Origin: Larix kaempferi
Lineage: Eukaryota > Streptophyta > Pinopsida > Pinales > Pinaceae
DNA length: 64,000 nucleotides
Assembly (NCBI GenBank): GCA_027924585.1
Contig: BSBM01000870.1
Coordinates: forward strand, 1,488,001 to 1,552,000
Direction of reading: 5' to 3'
The notes below the pieces were generated by a model. It did no database searches. It worked only from the letters and a program-made list of their open reading frames with translations, and had not been told where the DNA came from. Below, piece by piece: positions 24,196-36,744 of this stretch; within the stretch, counting starts at the first letter, position 1; each line of letters starts with the position of its first letter. A program made the position numbers and the translations under genes.

Positions 24196-25454
24196 TAGAA
24201 AAGATATATTTTTCAGCCATTGTATACCTATAGTACACATGCACACGAGGATTGGTTGTGCAATTATATGGCAAGAGTTTTCAAAAGCATTGGAAGTGAT
24301 GGGCTTCCAACCATGTAATGGGATCCTGGAATCCTTTGGAAATCCAAGTTGTTCCAGATGACCAAGATGTCAAGTGGAATGTTGCATAAACCATGGGATC
24401 CTGGAATTCCATGGAGTGATAGAGTGTTCCTGAAGGCATTTGATTTTGGGAGAATCCAACATGTTCAGTGGGATCCAGGAGGGAAATCTAGCCTTCATTT
24501 CCGTAATTCTTTCCATGTAGAGCTTTGGTGTAGTTTCCTACGTGGGAGAAAATATTGTGGATGGGAAAAATATGTTCCTGCTTGGTAGCTTGGGAGTCTT
24601 CACGGGGCTCTTGGTGTAGACACTAAGCAGTGTAGAGGAGGAATTAGGAGACACTTCCTCAATCTGAGATTCATTTGGGACGTAGGAATCATTCATGGTC
24701 TCAATTATTTCAGCTAGGAGATACATGTAGCAGTATGTGGTACAGTGAGATATCTTGAGAAGAAAGAGGTGCATGATGTTGATAACCTTCCCAATATTGA
24801 TCTCCACCTTCATCATCACTATCTGGTTGACTTGGAGAAAGAAGTTTTGTATAATACATCTCATTGTGTCCAATGTGACTATTATGGAGTTCCATGCATG
24901 AGCATTGGCTTGGCTAATGCACCTATGAATTCATCATCATACATGAGTAGATCATACAAAAAGTAATTTGGTAAGCTTGTATTTGTTCCATTTGATGGCA
25001 TTCTGGTTCATTGTAGGATGTGGGAGAAGAAGAATTCTAGTTTGGGAAAGGTATTAAGTACATGGGTAGAGAAACCACTACAAGTTAATTTGTTTGAATG
25101 TGAATTTGGAAGGATTTAGGTGCTATATCTTGAATAGGATGATGCATACTTGTACAATGTGTGCCTCAACAGGTTTCGCTCCACCATTTGTGCTTAAAAG
25201 TGGTGCTTCCAAAGAAGTCATTGGAATGGTCTTGTTGTAGGATGATCACCTTGGTTGTTTGGAGATTCATAGAAGGGTGATTGAGAGGCTTTCTTGGAAT
25301 TTCATAAATGGAGAAGGATTGAAGTAGGAAGGTTTCATTTATGATGGAGATGAGGTTCAAGTGGATTTTGAAGAATCCTTACAAAAGAATTATGGAAAAA
25401 TTTTACAGGTTCTTCACCATTCATATTTTCGCTTGCTTGAGGACAAGCAATTTT
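24196..25454. other. Remainder of the LTR-element interior, no recognised coding
   Basis: Only short open frames without recognisable motifs. Phrases such as 'ccatgggatcctgga' recur between 24320 and 24490, so the segment has some internal repetition. Confidence 0.4.
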
Positions 25455-25467
25455 GGCAGAGGAGTAT
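25455..25467 (+). other. Polypurine tract of the LTR element
   Basis: ggcagaggagtat precedes the TGTAATGTCCCC start of the 3' LTR, the expected place for plus-strand priming. Confidence 0.6.
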
Positions 25468-26013
25468 TGTAATGTCCCCATTTTGATAGCACCATGGAGG
25501 AACCACTAGCCCATTAGATTCCCATGGGTTCAAGTGGAAATTAATTAATTAATTGGGGAATTAATTTTGGCCTATAGTTACCTTGTGTAATTAAATCAAA
25601 TCATGAAAGGGTGGTGCAGGACCGCAATTTTGAATATTAATTTTCTAATATTTATTTATGAGTTGGAATTGATCTAGGTGGATCAAGAGGGCGCACATTA
25701 ATATGGATAAGACATATCGCTTGTCTCCCTCAAGAAATCTGGAGAAAAACAACTAACAAGCAGGAAAAGCAACTAAAAAGTGGAAAGGCAGTAGAAAAGT
25801 GGAAAGGCAGAAGTTTCTAGATTTTTGCTAATAAAGACAGAGAAAGGATTAGTAACTGTCAAGAAAGAAAACAAGACTCTAGGAAATATTTTCCTAATTC
25901 AAATTAGAAAGGGGGTGCTAACTTCTATTCCCTCATGAAAATAATATTAATTATTATTTTATTGATATTTTTATGAGAAAAATCTAGACGGAAAGAAAAG
26001 GAAAATGAAGAGT

Positions 26014-26020
26014 TATAAAA
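26014..26020 (+). promoter_or_regulatory. TATA box in the 3' LTR
   Basis: TATAAAA followed by gagg, in the middle of the LTR, is a plausible U3 promoter. The 5' LTR lacks this part, so the copy's own transcription would be crippled. Confidence 0.5.
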
Positions 26021-26603
26021 GAGGTATGAGCGCCCCAGTTCACATATTTTGGCCAATTTTCATTTGAATTGAAGATATTTGTGCTTTTCATAGCTTGGGT
26101 GATGTGTCCCTTGCAACTAGTTGGGATATGTGCCCATTTTGTCCAGTGTATCTAGTTGAAACAATTCAACTAGTGATTGAGGATTGGACACCCTGTCCAT
26201 CTCATTGAGATTCGTGCAACAAATACAACATCATTAATTAGTATACATATTATTTTATGCAGGTTTTGATTCAGGTCATGTTGGATTCCAAATCTCCATC
26301 CAGTTAGAGATTCAGTTATAGTATTTGTGTAGTTCCAGTTTTGCAGTGTTTCAGTGTGTTGTTGGAGGTCGCATTGGTTGGTGCCCAAATATTGAGGATT
26401 CCAACCTATTGGATTTATAAAATCAGTGGTGACATCATAACACACCATTATTTCATATCATAACCCTTGGACCAATTCTTCAAGCCAAGTTACAAGCATT
26501 TCCTAGCAAAGGTCCAATTCCAAGCCTCTCTCTCTCTCTCTCATAACCCTTGGACCGATTCTTCAAGCCAAGTTACAAGCATTTCCTAGCAAAGGTCCAA
26601 TTC

Positions 26604-26605
<2 letters not shown>

Positions 26606-26646
<41 letters not shown>
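26606..26646. repeat. (CT)n microsatellite
   Basis: About 20 CT units, in the 3' LTR. The 5' LTR has a shorter run at about 21681-21700. Confidence 0.95.
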
Positions 26647-26652
<6 letters not shown>

Positions 26653-27449
26653 CCTATTTCCATTTATTGTTCACATTTATAGAAGATAATATTTGTATTA
26701 TTTCAGCTTCTACAGAAGCCTCATATGTATTTTCATTGGCCTTCCATTAATAATAAAACTACTTAGTCTCTTGACCCCAGTTTCATGGTAAATTGTGTTG
26801 TCGATATTTACTAGTTTTTGCACTATGAGCCTGTAAATGAAAAAAATCAAGTGTAACATCATTCCTAAATGGTTCTAAAGTGTGTGAGTGTCCTCTAGGT
26901 CCAACATGTGATAGGTTTAATTTTTTTTCCATTATTTCACAAAGCAGAGAGGTTTCCACATAATTCCTAAGGAAATTGCCTCTGGTCATTTTGGCCTGTC
27001 GAGGTGTGACGTACCTTGAAATGTGAATATTGTCGAAGCAAGACCATGAGTAAACCATGTTGAATTCTAGTGTGTATTTATTCTATATGTGATCATACAA
27101 ACCCATGTTTCCAAATTCGTGAGCATCTGGTAGTGTTTGGGAAGACAACTATCCAGCAATGTCCTAACGCTAGTAAGGTAGAATACACTACCAAGAGTTT
27201 TTGTCTGTCTAATAGCCATAAAAGGTCTTGGAATTATGTTTCAGGGTCCCTGATGTCAATTAGGATGTATTAGGATCCATCCACTACCTCATATCAGAAA
27301 ATTGTTGGGGTTCAATACCATTTCGGAAGAGTTGGAAACATGGATTTTTTAGCTTCTCAGAAGCTAGAAATTGCACCTAGTTTTCAAAATTTCGATTCTT
27401 GTTTGGAATTGGAGTTAATATCTCTGATTTTCATACTGGGGATATTACA

Positions 27450-30400
27450 CCTCACGCAAATGAAGTAGGGAATCTTTGATCATTTAACATAGATGATAGG
27501 ACACTTGAAAATTTCTTAGAATGATAAAGTTGTCGTGTACTGTAAGAGCTTATCCAAACCAATTGATTATTGGATCAGTTGCCAATATTAATGAACTGAA
27601 ATGTTCAATTCCATCACGTACAGAAAGGATGAAGAGGTACATAAACGTGGGTGAAGAAAGTGTTGGTGCAGAAACTCTGCTACTGGAAATGCTTTATGCA
27701 CTGGTTTTGATACTGAAAGAATAGAGATTATCTACTGGCAAACATTGTTGAATAAAGAATGTTGATAATGTATTGTTGCACTAGAAGAAATGGTTTACTA
27801 CAAATTGAAACTATGCTTCCTGAAAACTTGAAAATTATGAAAAGTATTGTATTAATTTGTGAATGTTCAAATATTGAATTTTTGACTTTATTCCTTATGA
27901 AGACTCTGAGTGTAGGCTGGTACAGAAAAAGGAAGATCATTAAAATAATCATATTCAAAATCATAAAAAATTACTTTTCACTTTAAATGCAAACAATTCA
28001 ATTTTTAAGACTGATTAGAAGCACATGTAATGCAATTGATACCATTGAAATCATCTAGAAATATCAAAGACCAAATATTTAAATTAAATTTATGCTCATC
28101 CAAACCAATTCCAATTATAAAAAATGCACCTACATATCTTTATGTACCAATTGGTACAAAAACTTACAGGTTTTTCTAACTCTATAACAGTCTTAAGAAG
28201 TTGCTTGTACAATCTCCCTTATTCACATTCTTGTCCTCAATTACTTAAAAATAAACTACAGGAAATGACTTCAAAGTTAATTTACACTTTATGTACCATA
28301 AAAATCCCACCTTATACGATCTCATCAATTGTTAGCAGTTTTATGCTCAAGAAGCCTATTAAATTTAAATGGGGAATTTTGCCTCTTTTCCTTAAAGAAA
28401 GCATGAGGGTATAAGTGGTCTCAACAAATTATAAACCAGTAGAAAACTAGTCATCCATGTCCAATCCCCTAAAATATTACAGTCATCCAAATAGTATAGA
28501 TAAGATTCACAATTGAGCCTATTAATTTTCTATGATCATGGGTCCCACTTCTAAGATAGTTAACTATTAGATATGATATGAGTTCAATGGTGAGGTGTTC
28601 AAGTCACCTTAAGGTCATTCTCCAACATAAATTTAATGGAGTTCATTTAATATCTTATCTCTGAACCACACTTGCTTCTTTTTGACATAACACCATAAGT
28701 AGTAATTGTTCATAAGGACAAGTGATTAGGTTTGGTCAAAACTAATGTCATAGGTCAGTACCCACTTACAGCAGGCATCCATAGCCTCAACAAGTTAACC
28801 TATTGCACCCATTTGGTATTGAAATCTCTAGTCCCATGTTCTTCCCCTTTTAAGACTTGTAAAATAGATATTGGGAAATGGGGGAGCAATTTCATAAAGC
28901 CCCTTAAGGGCATGCGATGACACCTTCTATTAGTGACTTTTGATTACCTCTATAGGAGAAATTCCCCATTGTCGGTGAGCATACATAGCCATGATGGTTT
29001 TCCTATCAGTACAACATGTCGGTACCCGCTGCTAATAGTACAACAGGTCGGTACCCGCTGCTAATAGTACAACAGGTCAGTACCCACTGCTAGCAGGCAT
29101 CCATAGTCTTGATGGGTCAACCTCTTAAACCCATTTTACACTAGATTCTCTAGTCTCATTTATCCCACCCTTTTTTAGATTTGTAGTATGGATATTGATT
29201 TTGAAAAGGATGGATAGGGGAACAGATCCAAAAATCCTCTTAAAGGCACAGGATGATACATGTTCGGGCGTAATTTTAAGTACCTATATGTTGTCCCTAT
29301 GTAATGTATACTCATAAGTTAGCCAATGATCAAAATACATAATATGGAAGAGCCAACTTAATGTGAGGTGGATGAAGACACTATAGAATAACTAAAATAT
29401 TCCTAGAGTCCCTACATCATTGTATTCATGTATAATTATAGTAGTGTTCCACCATGAGAAAAAACTTCATTAACTCGTCTGCAAGTCTTGGTAAAGATGC
29501 TCAATTGGTTTTTAGTCTAAGATATGCAAGTTTTCTACTGTGTCATTATATAGGCCATTTAATTTTATTTAATCCCCATAATATTTTTATAGTTAGGTTG
29601 TGAGCAACTGTTATTATAGATAATCAGAAATATGTATGAACAAGAAAAAGGGAAATCCAAGAACATAAAATAATGATCAACTATGAATAAATCAGTTTGG
29701 AATTAACATTCAGTTTCACCTCTTTTCGTTTAATCTACCAATATTGTACTTCCTTTAAAAGTCTACTTAAATGGTCATTCTTGTCAAAGAATAGTTTTAA
29801 AACAGACAAATAATGATAAAGAAAGAATAAATGATTTTCAAGAAACAACTTTCGGAAAGCAATGTGATTATAAAGAAATTTCAAAATTTTGAGAAAATAT
29901 GTCATCATATACTTCCCTGAAGATGTCTCCTTAGCTCTTTGAGAATACCCATACAATGAATGCAATGGATATTATTGAAAAGATTACCTTATCAAAAAAT
30001 TCCAAACACAATTATCGTAGCTTACTTTATTTAGAAAATTGTTTGAACAAAATAAAAATAAAAATAAATCTAACTATTAGCTGAAAACATATTTAAAAAT
30101 TTGTCAGATAAAAGACTCTCTTGAAACTATCTTATGGTGAATATTCACCTGATGACCGTTGGAAAGGACCGAGGCATGATCTTCATCGATTGTTCTCAGC
30201 TTGACTATTCTCAGCTTACTTATTCGACAAGAAACATAAAAATATGATGCATTATACTTAGGGCTAGACTAAAAACTATATTCAACTTTTATTTAATTAT
30301 TTACTATCCTCCCTACCTAAAAAAGGAAACCCTTTTCTCAAATGTAGGAATATTTCCAGTGAATCCATTTGCATAACAGGTTTATAATTACACTCATACC

Positions 30401-31358
30401 CAAATATGAAAAATATACCTCAATAATTGCTCGAAAATGAAGAACCAATTGCTTTAATTGGGATGATGTCAAGAATTACTGAAGAATAAAGTGGTGCTTC
30501 GGCCTGATGCTTACCTTGAACCAAAGTTCAATGCAGTCTTTGTATTCCTAGTTCTCTTATTCATTAGCACTAATTGAATGTCCTCCTTGGTCATGCCATT
30601 AAGATCTTCTACTATTTGTTGATAGGTATCTTGAATGGGTACCGGATCTGAGGATATGCGTGCGAGAAATTCCTTGAACTCATATTATGTTGTCCACTAA
30701 ATGTTTTCCATGGCCTTTTGGTCTCTTATAAATTTTCTTCTTGATGTGTCCCATGGAATTATTCCTCTTTTACCACTTCTTGGAATGCAGGGATGATATT
30801 TATTTCTATCAAGAGTTGATCCTCTTGAGATGTAGAGATGTCCCCAACTGATGTTAGGAGTCAGGATATTTCCTGGAGTAACATTCACCTAACTCTTTAT
30901 TATCCTTGAATGCTCTTGTTGGTAGCTAATCCCTATCTTGTACATGGATTAGTGTATGGAGGCTCTTACAACCCCTAAAACTTAAAAATGAAATGGAACT
31001 AAATGCAAAAGGCAGACACCACACTCAAAACAAATTCAATCAACTGAAAAACAAGCATGTACTTAAAGCGCCGCCGTGCTACTGGGATTTTGTTGTCACC
31101 AAGTTATTTGTTCACACAAGTTAGGATTCTTTTTTTTTCATGAAATAATGTGTATGGAAACTTAAATAAAGGAAACACACTTATGTGAAAAAAACAATCA
31201 AGGCTTTGGAGCAACCCACTAAAGTGGAAGCGTCAATCTATTAAACCACATAAATTTTGTAGTGAAGTCATATTTGCATCTTATCATTTCTCCTCCCCCA
31301 AGTTGTGTAATTTAAAGGAAACCTAAATATATAATTAGGCTCTTATCCCTTTAGCACC
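27450..31358. other. Gene-free stretch with minor repeats
   Basis: No gene family recognised. A minisatellite lies at 29008-29094. The sequence around it (about 28740-28920) is repeated in diverged form at about 29066-29270. On the minus strand, 30697-30530 can be read as an unbroken peptide containing VEDLNGMTKEDIQLVLMNKR, but I cannot assign it. If the primer-binding site at 31359 is real, the right part is the interior of a decayed minus-strand gypsy element. Confidence 0.45.
29008..29094. repeat. Minisatellite, three 29-bp units
   Basis: Units start at 29008, 29037 and 29066 with consensus agtacaacaggtcggtaccc plus gctgctaat. The first two differ at one base; the third has a few changes. 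Confidence 0.93.
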
Positions 31359-31376
31359 TCCCTAGCAATAGTGCCA
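31359..31376 (-). other. Primer-binding site of a decayed gypsy element (minus strand)
   Basis: Read on the minus strand the site is TGGCACTATTGCTAGGGA, four bases from an LTR-like end. It equals the common plant gypsy primer-binding sequence TGGCGCCGTTGCCGGGGA with four transitions, three of them at CpG sites or the like. Confidence 0.65.
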
Positions 31377-32133
31377 AAAATGTTGGGCTAAATTATGTGT
31401 TAAATAATTGATATTAAATTATCGACCAAGAGTTCATATACTTCGAGATACAAACACAGGAAATGCAGGATTAGAGTTTAATCTAATAACTAATGACTAA
31501 TGTTATCAAAACAATCTCAAACCACACTTAGGAATTTAAATGTAAACTACGAAAAACGTAAATAAACACTAAGGGTTCATGCATTGGGACATAAGAAAAA
31601 CTAAGTGCTATAAAGGCTCAAGATCACAATCTTTCATATATGCATGTTCTTGTGGTTAATCATGAGTAGCTAACTTTTAGTTTCTAGTCCCTCAATGGAT
31701 TCCAATAGTGTATCAAACTACAAGAAATTAAATAAAAGTAATGCAAAAGCAAACGAGATTAGAAGGAAATCAAGACAATAAACAAATTCAAGCTTTAAAT
31801 TCAAAGATTGTTCCTCATGTGAGTACACCGAACATAATGGAACAAGAGTTGAAAGACAATGAAGAATAAGGAACAAGAAATATACATACTATGACAAACA
31901 CTTAGTTAATCACATAATGAATATTTGGAACAAGGAATGAGGAAAGGATGCTCATTTGTGTTATGCTCTTAAAAGGCAGTGTAAATAATAATAACAATAT
32001 ATTTTAAAACCAATAAGTATTTAAGACATAAAACAATGATAGAGAGAAAGGTCGAATGAGATGAAGAGAGATTTATACAATGATAGAGAGAAAGGTCGAA
32101 TGAGATGAAGAGAGATTTATTCCTTATATATTT

Positions 32134-32843
32134 TGTCAAATTCTATATGTGTCACAGTTGGATCTAGATTACTAGAACAATCTTCACTTAGAATTTACCA
32201 AACATTGACAGGAAAATAGAAGAAATATGAAGAAAATATTAAGTAGAACACAAGACAAAAACACTCATGTGGATTGATCTTCCGTTACATTATTATTCAA
32301 TAGCATGTGTACAATATATAGATGCTCCCAGGAGACAAAATCGAGAGACTTAGTGGCAAGTTGAGTAGCTCACAATAATGAGGGCTTAGCTAAATTAATT
32401 CCCCACTAGCTGACATTAATGCCATCCATCTCATACTTGGACCTCACAAATTGGTCAATAACACCTATGAGATCCATGAGTGGATCATTATGAACCTATG
32501 TGTGGACCAAAGTAGTGGATTAGTGGTTTTATGAGCACCAGTGGCCATTAATACACCAATTTGACCAAATTAATGATGTAGCGCCCTTAGACTCCTTGAA
32601 ACATGTAAATGGAATAACTTACTCATAAATGCATGGTAGTGGTTGCATTGACTCCCAAAATAAAAGAAATATGGTGCTCTTGTTGACATACAAGGTGGAT
32701 AAGGCATATTAATAGTCTAAGTAGTCAAATGTGGACAAACATGTGGTCCAAGGCACTAGACTAGGCACTAATGAACCAAACAACACTAGGTAGAACAACA
32801 TAAGGATCCATGGCATGTCTATGATGGGAATATTGTTCTAACA
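32134..32843 (-). repeat. 3' LTR of the small copia-like element (710 bp)
   Basis: Plus-strand ends are tgtcaaattctatatgtg and attgttctaaca. The adjoining ccccccc at 32844-32850 is the complement of the polypurine tract. Confidence 0.94.
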
Positions 32844-33336
32844 CCCCCCCTTAATCCAAAATGGTTGTGAGCATGAGAAATAGGGCCCAAGCAACAAAGG
32901 CTTACGGTCACCCTTTACAATTATTAATCCATGTAAGTGAGGAAAGAGGCGAAACCACTTGGGGAAAATCCTCCCTCTATAATGGACATGAAAGAGACAC
33001 CAAAAAACTAAATATTCTCCAAACTATATGAATATGTATGGAGGAATCTTCTTCTTAGGAAGAATCTCAACTAGATCATGTACATGTACAGCTGCATGAT
33101 GGAATCTGGAACCATGTAGAACAATTGAGTAACACTGATGGTAGAGCGAAGGCTACTCTTCAGACTTGATCTTTGAACCAACCAAGGTGTCAGGTCCAAA
33201 AGAGACTAGAGGTGCCTGAGAATAAGTGACCCCAATAAAATCATAAGGCTCTTGAAGCATCAACTTCAAATCATGAGAGAGTTGTAATCGGCTCCAAGAA
33301 AGAGGAACAAGAGTCCCAAATGTGCCAATGTGATGG

Positions 33337-34113
33337 CTAAGGCTTCTCATATTCAAATGAACTTGAAGAAATTATGCTAGTCACGATGTAGGAATGCATA
33401 GGAAGCAAAAGAGTGTGAAGCAATGAGAGATCTTCACTTGACTTCCAAACTTCTCCTTGACCATCTTTCAAACCAATACTCTCATATGAAGAATAAACCT
33501 CTTCTAGAGAAGGCTCATCATGATCACCAATCAGCAACCCATCTTCAACATTCGTAATAGAAGACATAGAGGAGAAATAAGTGGAATGGAGAGACATCTC
33601 TTCAACAGTATTGATGGCAGAAGCTCGTATTTTATCCTCGTGAAAAATAGCTTCATGGAAAATAGAGGAAGCCATGGAGGAAGAAAGTTGAGTTGGATCA
33701 TTTGTTGAATCTGTATCTTCTTCTTCTTTAATTTGAACAACTTCTTGAGAAATTCATGAGGCCGAGACCTTTGGAGGGAGAACATATGAGGAGGTGTCCA
33801 TTTGCTTGCTCTCCATATAGCTAATATCTTCTTTCTACATGCCAAGAGCTCTATCTAGATTTATCTAAAGCTCAAATGGATACTCGATAGAATCAATGAT
33901 ATCATGCATTCTAGGAGGTATAGCTAGGCACATAGTTCCATATGCTCTATCATAGTCATTGAGCCAATCACACTTCTCTTCATAAGACTCTGGCTCGCTC
34001 ACAGCACCAATGGACACATCAAAGAGTTATTTTCTCTTGAGATATGCACACATCTTTTATTTCCACTCAGAATAGTTAAATGGAGAGAGGAGAGGAACAA
34101 CTTTCGAATCCAT
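33337..34113 (-). pseudogene. Gag N-terminus fused in frame to an unrecognised acidic tail
   Basis: One frame runs on the minus strand from ATG at 34113 to the stop at 33337-33339 (258 codons), with nonsense codons after SEWK, after LKRK, after YPFEL, after ALGM and after VSAS. The start, MDSKVVPLLSPFNYSEWK, followed by KMCAYLKRK and LFDVSIG, matches the N-terminus of copia Gag proteins (DUF4219/UBN2 type). After about residue 120 the Gag likeness ends, and a Ser/Glu-rich tail follows with EEEDTDSTNDPTQLSSSM and DGLLIGDHDEPSLEEVY. I do not recognise the tail. The absence of any frameshift suggests that the fusion was itself a real reading frame before decay. Confidence 0.75.
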
Positions 34114-34188
34114 ATTAAAGTTGTTGTAGGCACCTGCAAAACACACACTTGGAAATCTATTTTGGAAGCAAGACTAGGATCCCCTATG

Positions 34189-34202
34189 AAGCTTTGATAC
34201 CA
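34189..34202 (-). other. Primer-binding site, initiator-Met tRNA type (minus strand)
   Basis: The minus strand reads TGGTATCAAAGCTT directly after the LTR end. It differs by one base from the usual TGGTATCAGAGC over 12 positions. Confidence 0.88.
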
Positions 34203-34912
34203 TGTCAAATTCTATATGTGTCATAGGTGGATCTAGATTACTAGAGCAAGCTTCACTTAGAATTTACCAAACATTGACAGGAAAATAGAAGAAATATGAA
34301 GAAAATATTAAGTAGAACACAAGACAAAAACACTCATGTGGATTGATCTTCCATTACATTATTATTCAATGGCATGTGTACAATATATATATGCTCTCAA
34401 GAGGCAATATCGAGAGACTTAGTGGAAATTTGAGTAGCTCACAATAACGAGGGCTTACCTAAACTAATTCCCCACTAACTGACATTAATGCCATCCAACT
34501 CATACTTGGACCTCACGAATTGGTCAATAACACCTATGAGAGCTATGAGTGGATAACTATGAGCCTACGTGTGGACCAAAGTAGTGGAGTAGTGGTTTTA
34601 TGAGCACTAGTGGCCATTAATACACCAATTTGACCAAATTAATGGTGTAGCGCCCTTAGACTCCTTAAAACAGGGAAATGGCATAACTTACTCATAAATG
34701 CATGGTATTGGGTGCATTAAATCCCAAAATAAAGGAAAGATGGTGCTCTTGTTGACATACAAGGTGGATAAGGCATACCACTAGTCTAAGTAGTCTAATG
34801 TGGACAAACTTGTGGTCCAAGACACTAGACTAGGCACTAATGAACCAAACAACACTAGGTAGAACAACATAAGGATCCATGGCATGTCTATGATGGGAAT
34901 ATTGTTCTAACA
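34203..34912 (-). repeat. 5' LTR of the small copia-like element (710 bp)
   Basis: Same length and ends as the left LTR; the right target duplication tattt follows at 34913-34917. Confidence 0.94.
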
Positions 34913-36744
34913 TATTTAACAACTATTTTAAGAACAACAATGTACACGAGGAAATAAAGAAGTGAGATGAATTAACTCTTTGATAGGTCTTGTGTGAATT
35001 CAAATATGATTGGACACAATGATACCATAAGTTAAGTGTTTTATTTATGGGCGAGTGCATATGGAATGGAAATGAACTATCTTCGTAATTAGTCGAGCAT
35101 ACAAATGGTTTCAATTAAGGAGAAACGATCTAATTTAGGAGACAATTGGTGAATGTGAGAGAATAAATATGTTTTGTATTTTGTTTTTCTGTTTTTTTCT
35201 ATAAATGAATACAAACAATACATAATACTTAACACATATAAATGATTACTCTTATCTTAATTGTGTATAATATTTACTTAACAGCGTTGGAAATGAGTGA
35301 ATCGAGGCAACTTGTGGGTAGTGATCCAATGTGAAAGACGACCGGTAAGGTAAGGGATGAGGTTATTTATACTTGTGAACATAACACAATGAATACTTTG
35401 TTTTTAATTGTGTGTATCCATTTCCAAACTATGCTAAAAGATAAGAGAAATAGGGTGATTTGTAGATAGTATTGGTAGTTGAATTGAATGGGGAATGAGG
35501 CATAATTGGTAATGCAAAATAGGCTAAATGGGATTGTGATCGGTTTGGAGGTGAATCACAATAGGTTGAAGGAATAATTAGAGTAGGAAGAGCTAGAATG
35601 AAACACAAAAAAATATAAACTTATTGAGGATGAATCGTGATACAATATACAACAAGTTGGAATCTACGACAATGTACAAATATGTAATTAATCACACAAT
35701 AAACTGATATATGAAATTGGTGCTAGAACTAACTTTATATAGTGAAATAGGAGTGTAGAGTTTCAAAACAAAATGACAATATATGGGAACAAACTAAATT
35801 CTAAGTGTGTGACTGGAATAAGGATACATGGAAAGAACATAACGGTGTACACAATTGAAATAATGAATATGAGTTGAACTAATTAAATTAAATTGAAAGC
35901 ATAACAACTTAATGTAAATTGTAGTGAAGCACACAAAACAAATCAATGCTAAACTAATTAACAAATTGGAAAGAAAAGGACGTTACCGTGATCGGGGGGG
36001 CCTTCCTGACCCGGACAAAAATTCCTACAAAGTCTAGATCAGATAAAAAGGATGTTGAATCGATCAACAACAGTCATCTCTTCATTAAGACCAAAACTCT
36101 TTTTACAAATTAGCAAGAATCAACTCTCTTGATTTCTAATACAAGAATGAATTATATCATACAAACTTCATGATTTATAATGATTGACCCCCTATGCTAT
36201 CATCCACCTCTATTTATAAATGAGAGGTGGGATCAGACCTAAAACAACCTTTACAAACTTAGTCAAGTTGTTTGCAAGCTATAAAATCAAATAAATTCGG
36301 TTTCCTAAAAATCTGGGTTTTACACGCAATTTGAGCATATCCATGTTAAAGATACAACCATATATACCTAACCATAAATCATTTTGTAAAAAGGATTGAG
36401 GAGTACTCAATATTTTATTCTATGAACAAAACCCATGTTTTATTTTCTTGATATTAGTCTTCATCTACTCAGAAATAAAGGTGGAATTTAGTTGTTTGAA
36501 AATTGCTGCTAAATAATAGGAAATCCTTAACCATGAGTTGGAGACCCACACATGTGAGTTGGTGAGTTCTGAGCAACCCAAATCCATATTGGGACACCTA
36601 TCTACAATATCCAAGTGGCGGAATTCAACCTGTAGGTGTGCGAGTATGCTAATCATGGATTTGGTACTGAAAGTTGGTAGAGGAACTGGTGATGGAAATG
36701 TTGGTACCAGAAGTTGTATGTTCTGGTACCAGAAGTAATCTAGT

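Larger units (their letters stand above)
21580..27449 (+). mobile_element. LTR retrotransposon with truncated 5' LTR and unrecognised interior
   Basis: The segment 21580-22503 is a direct copy of the right part of the LTR at 25468-27449, so the 5' LTR has lost roughly its first kilobase. A degenerate primer-binding site follows the 5' copy and a purine-rich tract precedes the 3' copy. The 3 kb interior has no recognisable Gag, protease, reverse transcriptase or integrase, so the element was non-autonomous or its coding region has decayed beyond recognition. The 3' LTR has the TGTAATGTCCCC start and GGGATATTACA end common in plant LTR elements. Confidence 0.85.
25468..27449 (+). repeat. Complete 3' LTR (about 1982 bp)
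   Basis: Starts TGTAATGTCCCC and ends GGGGATATTACA. A TATA box, ttataaaagagg, lies at about 26013-26024. Inside, the block at about 26451-26530 (ataacccttggacc...ccaattccaa) is repeated at 26543-26605, with CT runs after each copy. The right half matches the truncated 5' LTR. Confidence 0.9.
32134..34912 (-). mobile_element. Small copia-like LTR element with only a partial gag (2.8 kb)
   Basis: Two 710-bp LTRs (32134-32843 and 34203-34912) are flanked by identical tattt target duplications (32129-32133 and 34913-34917). On the minus strand an initiator-Met primer-binding site adjoins the right LTR, and a G-run polypurine tract adjoins the left LTR. The 1.36 kb interior has one nonsense-broken frame. 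About 44 differences were counted by hand between the LTRs (about 6%). It is non-autonomous: protease, integrase and reverse transcriptase are absent. Confidence 0.95.
31381..36739 (-). repeat. Probable 5' LTR of a minus-strand gypsy element, split by a copia-like insertion; right border unknown
   Basis: tgttgggctaaattatgtg at 31381 adjoins the primer-binding site and has the TG end expected of an LTR in reverse orientation. The sequence continues to 32133 and resumes after the nested element at 34918. No partner LTR was found in the window and no clear right end was seen, so the true LTR probably stops well before 36739. No genes were recognised in 34913-36739. A 46-bp segment is tandemly duplicated at about 32037-32120. 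Confidence 0.4.

Noticed and set aside
26550-26750. 66-codon plus-strand frame with a long serine-leucine run
   Set aside because: It is the translation of the (CT)n microsatellite in the LTR.
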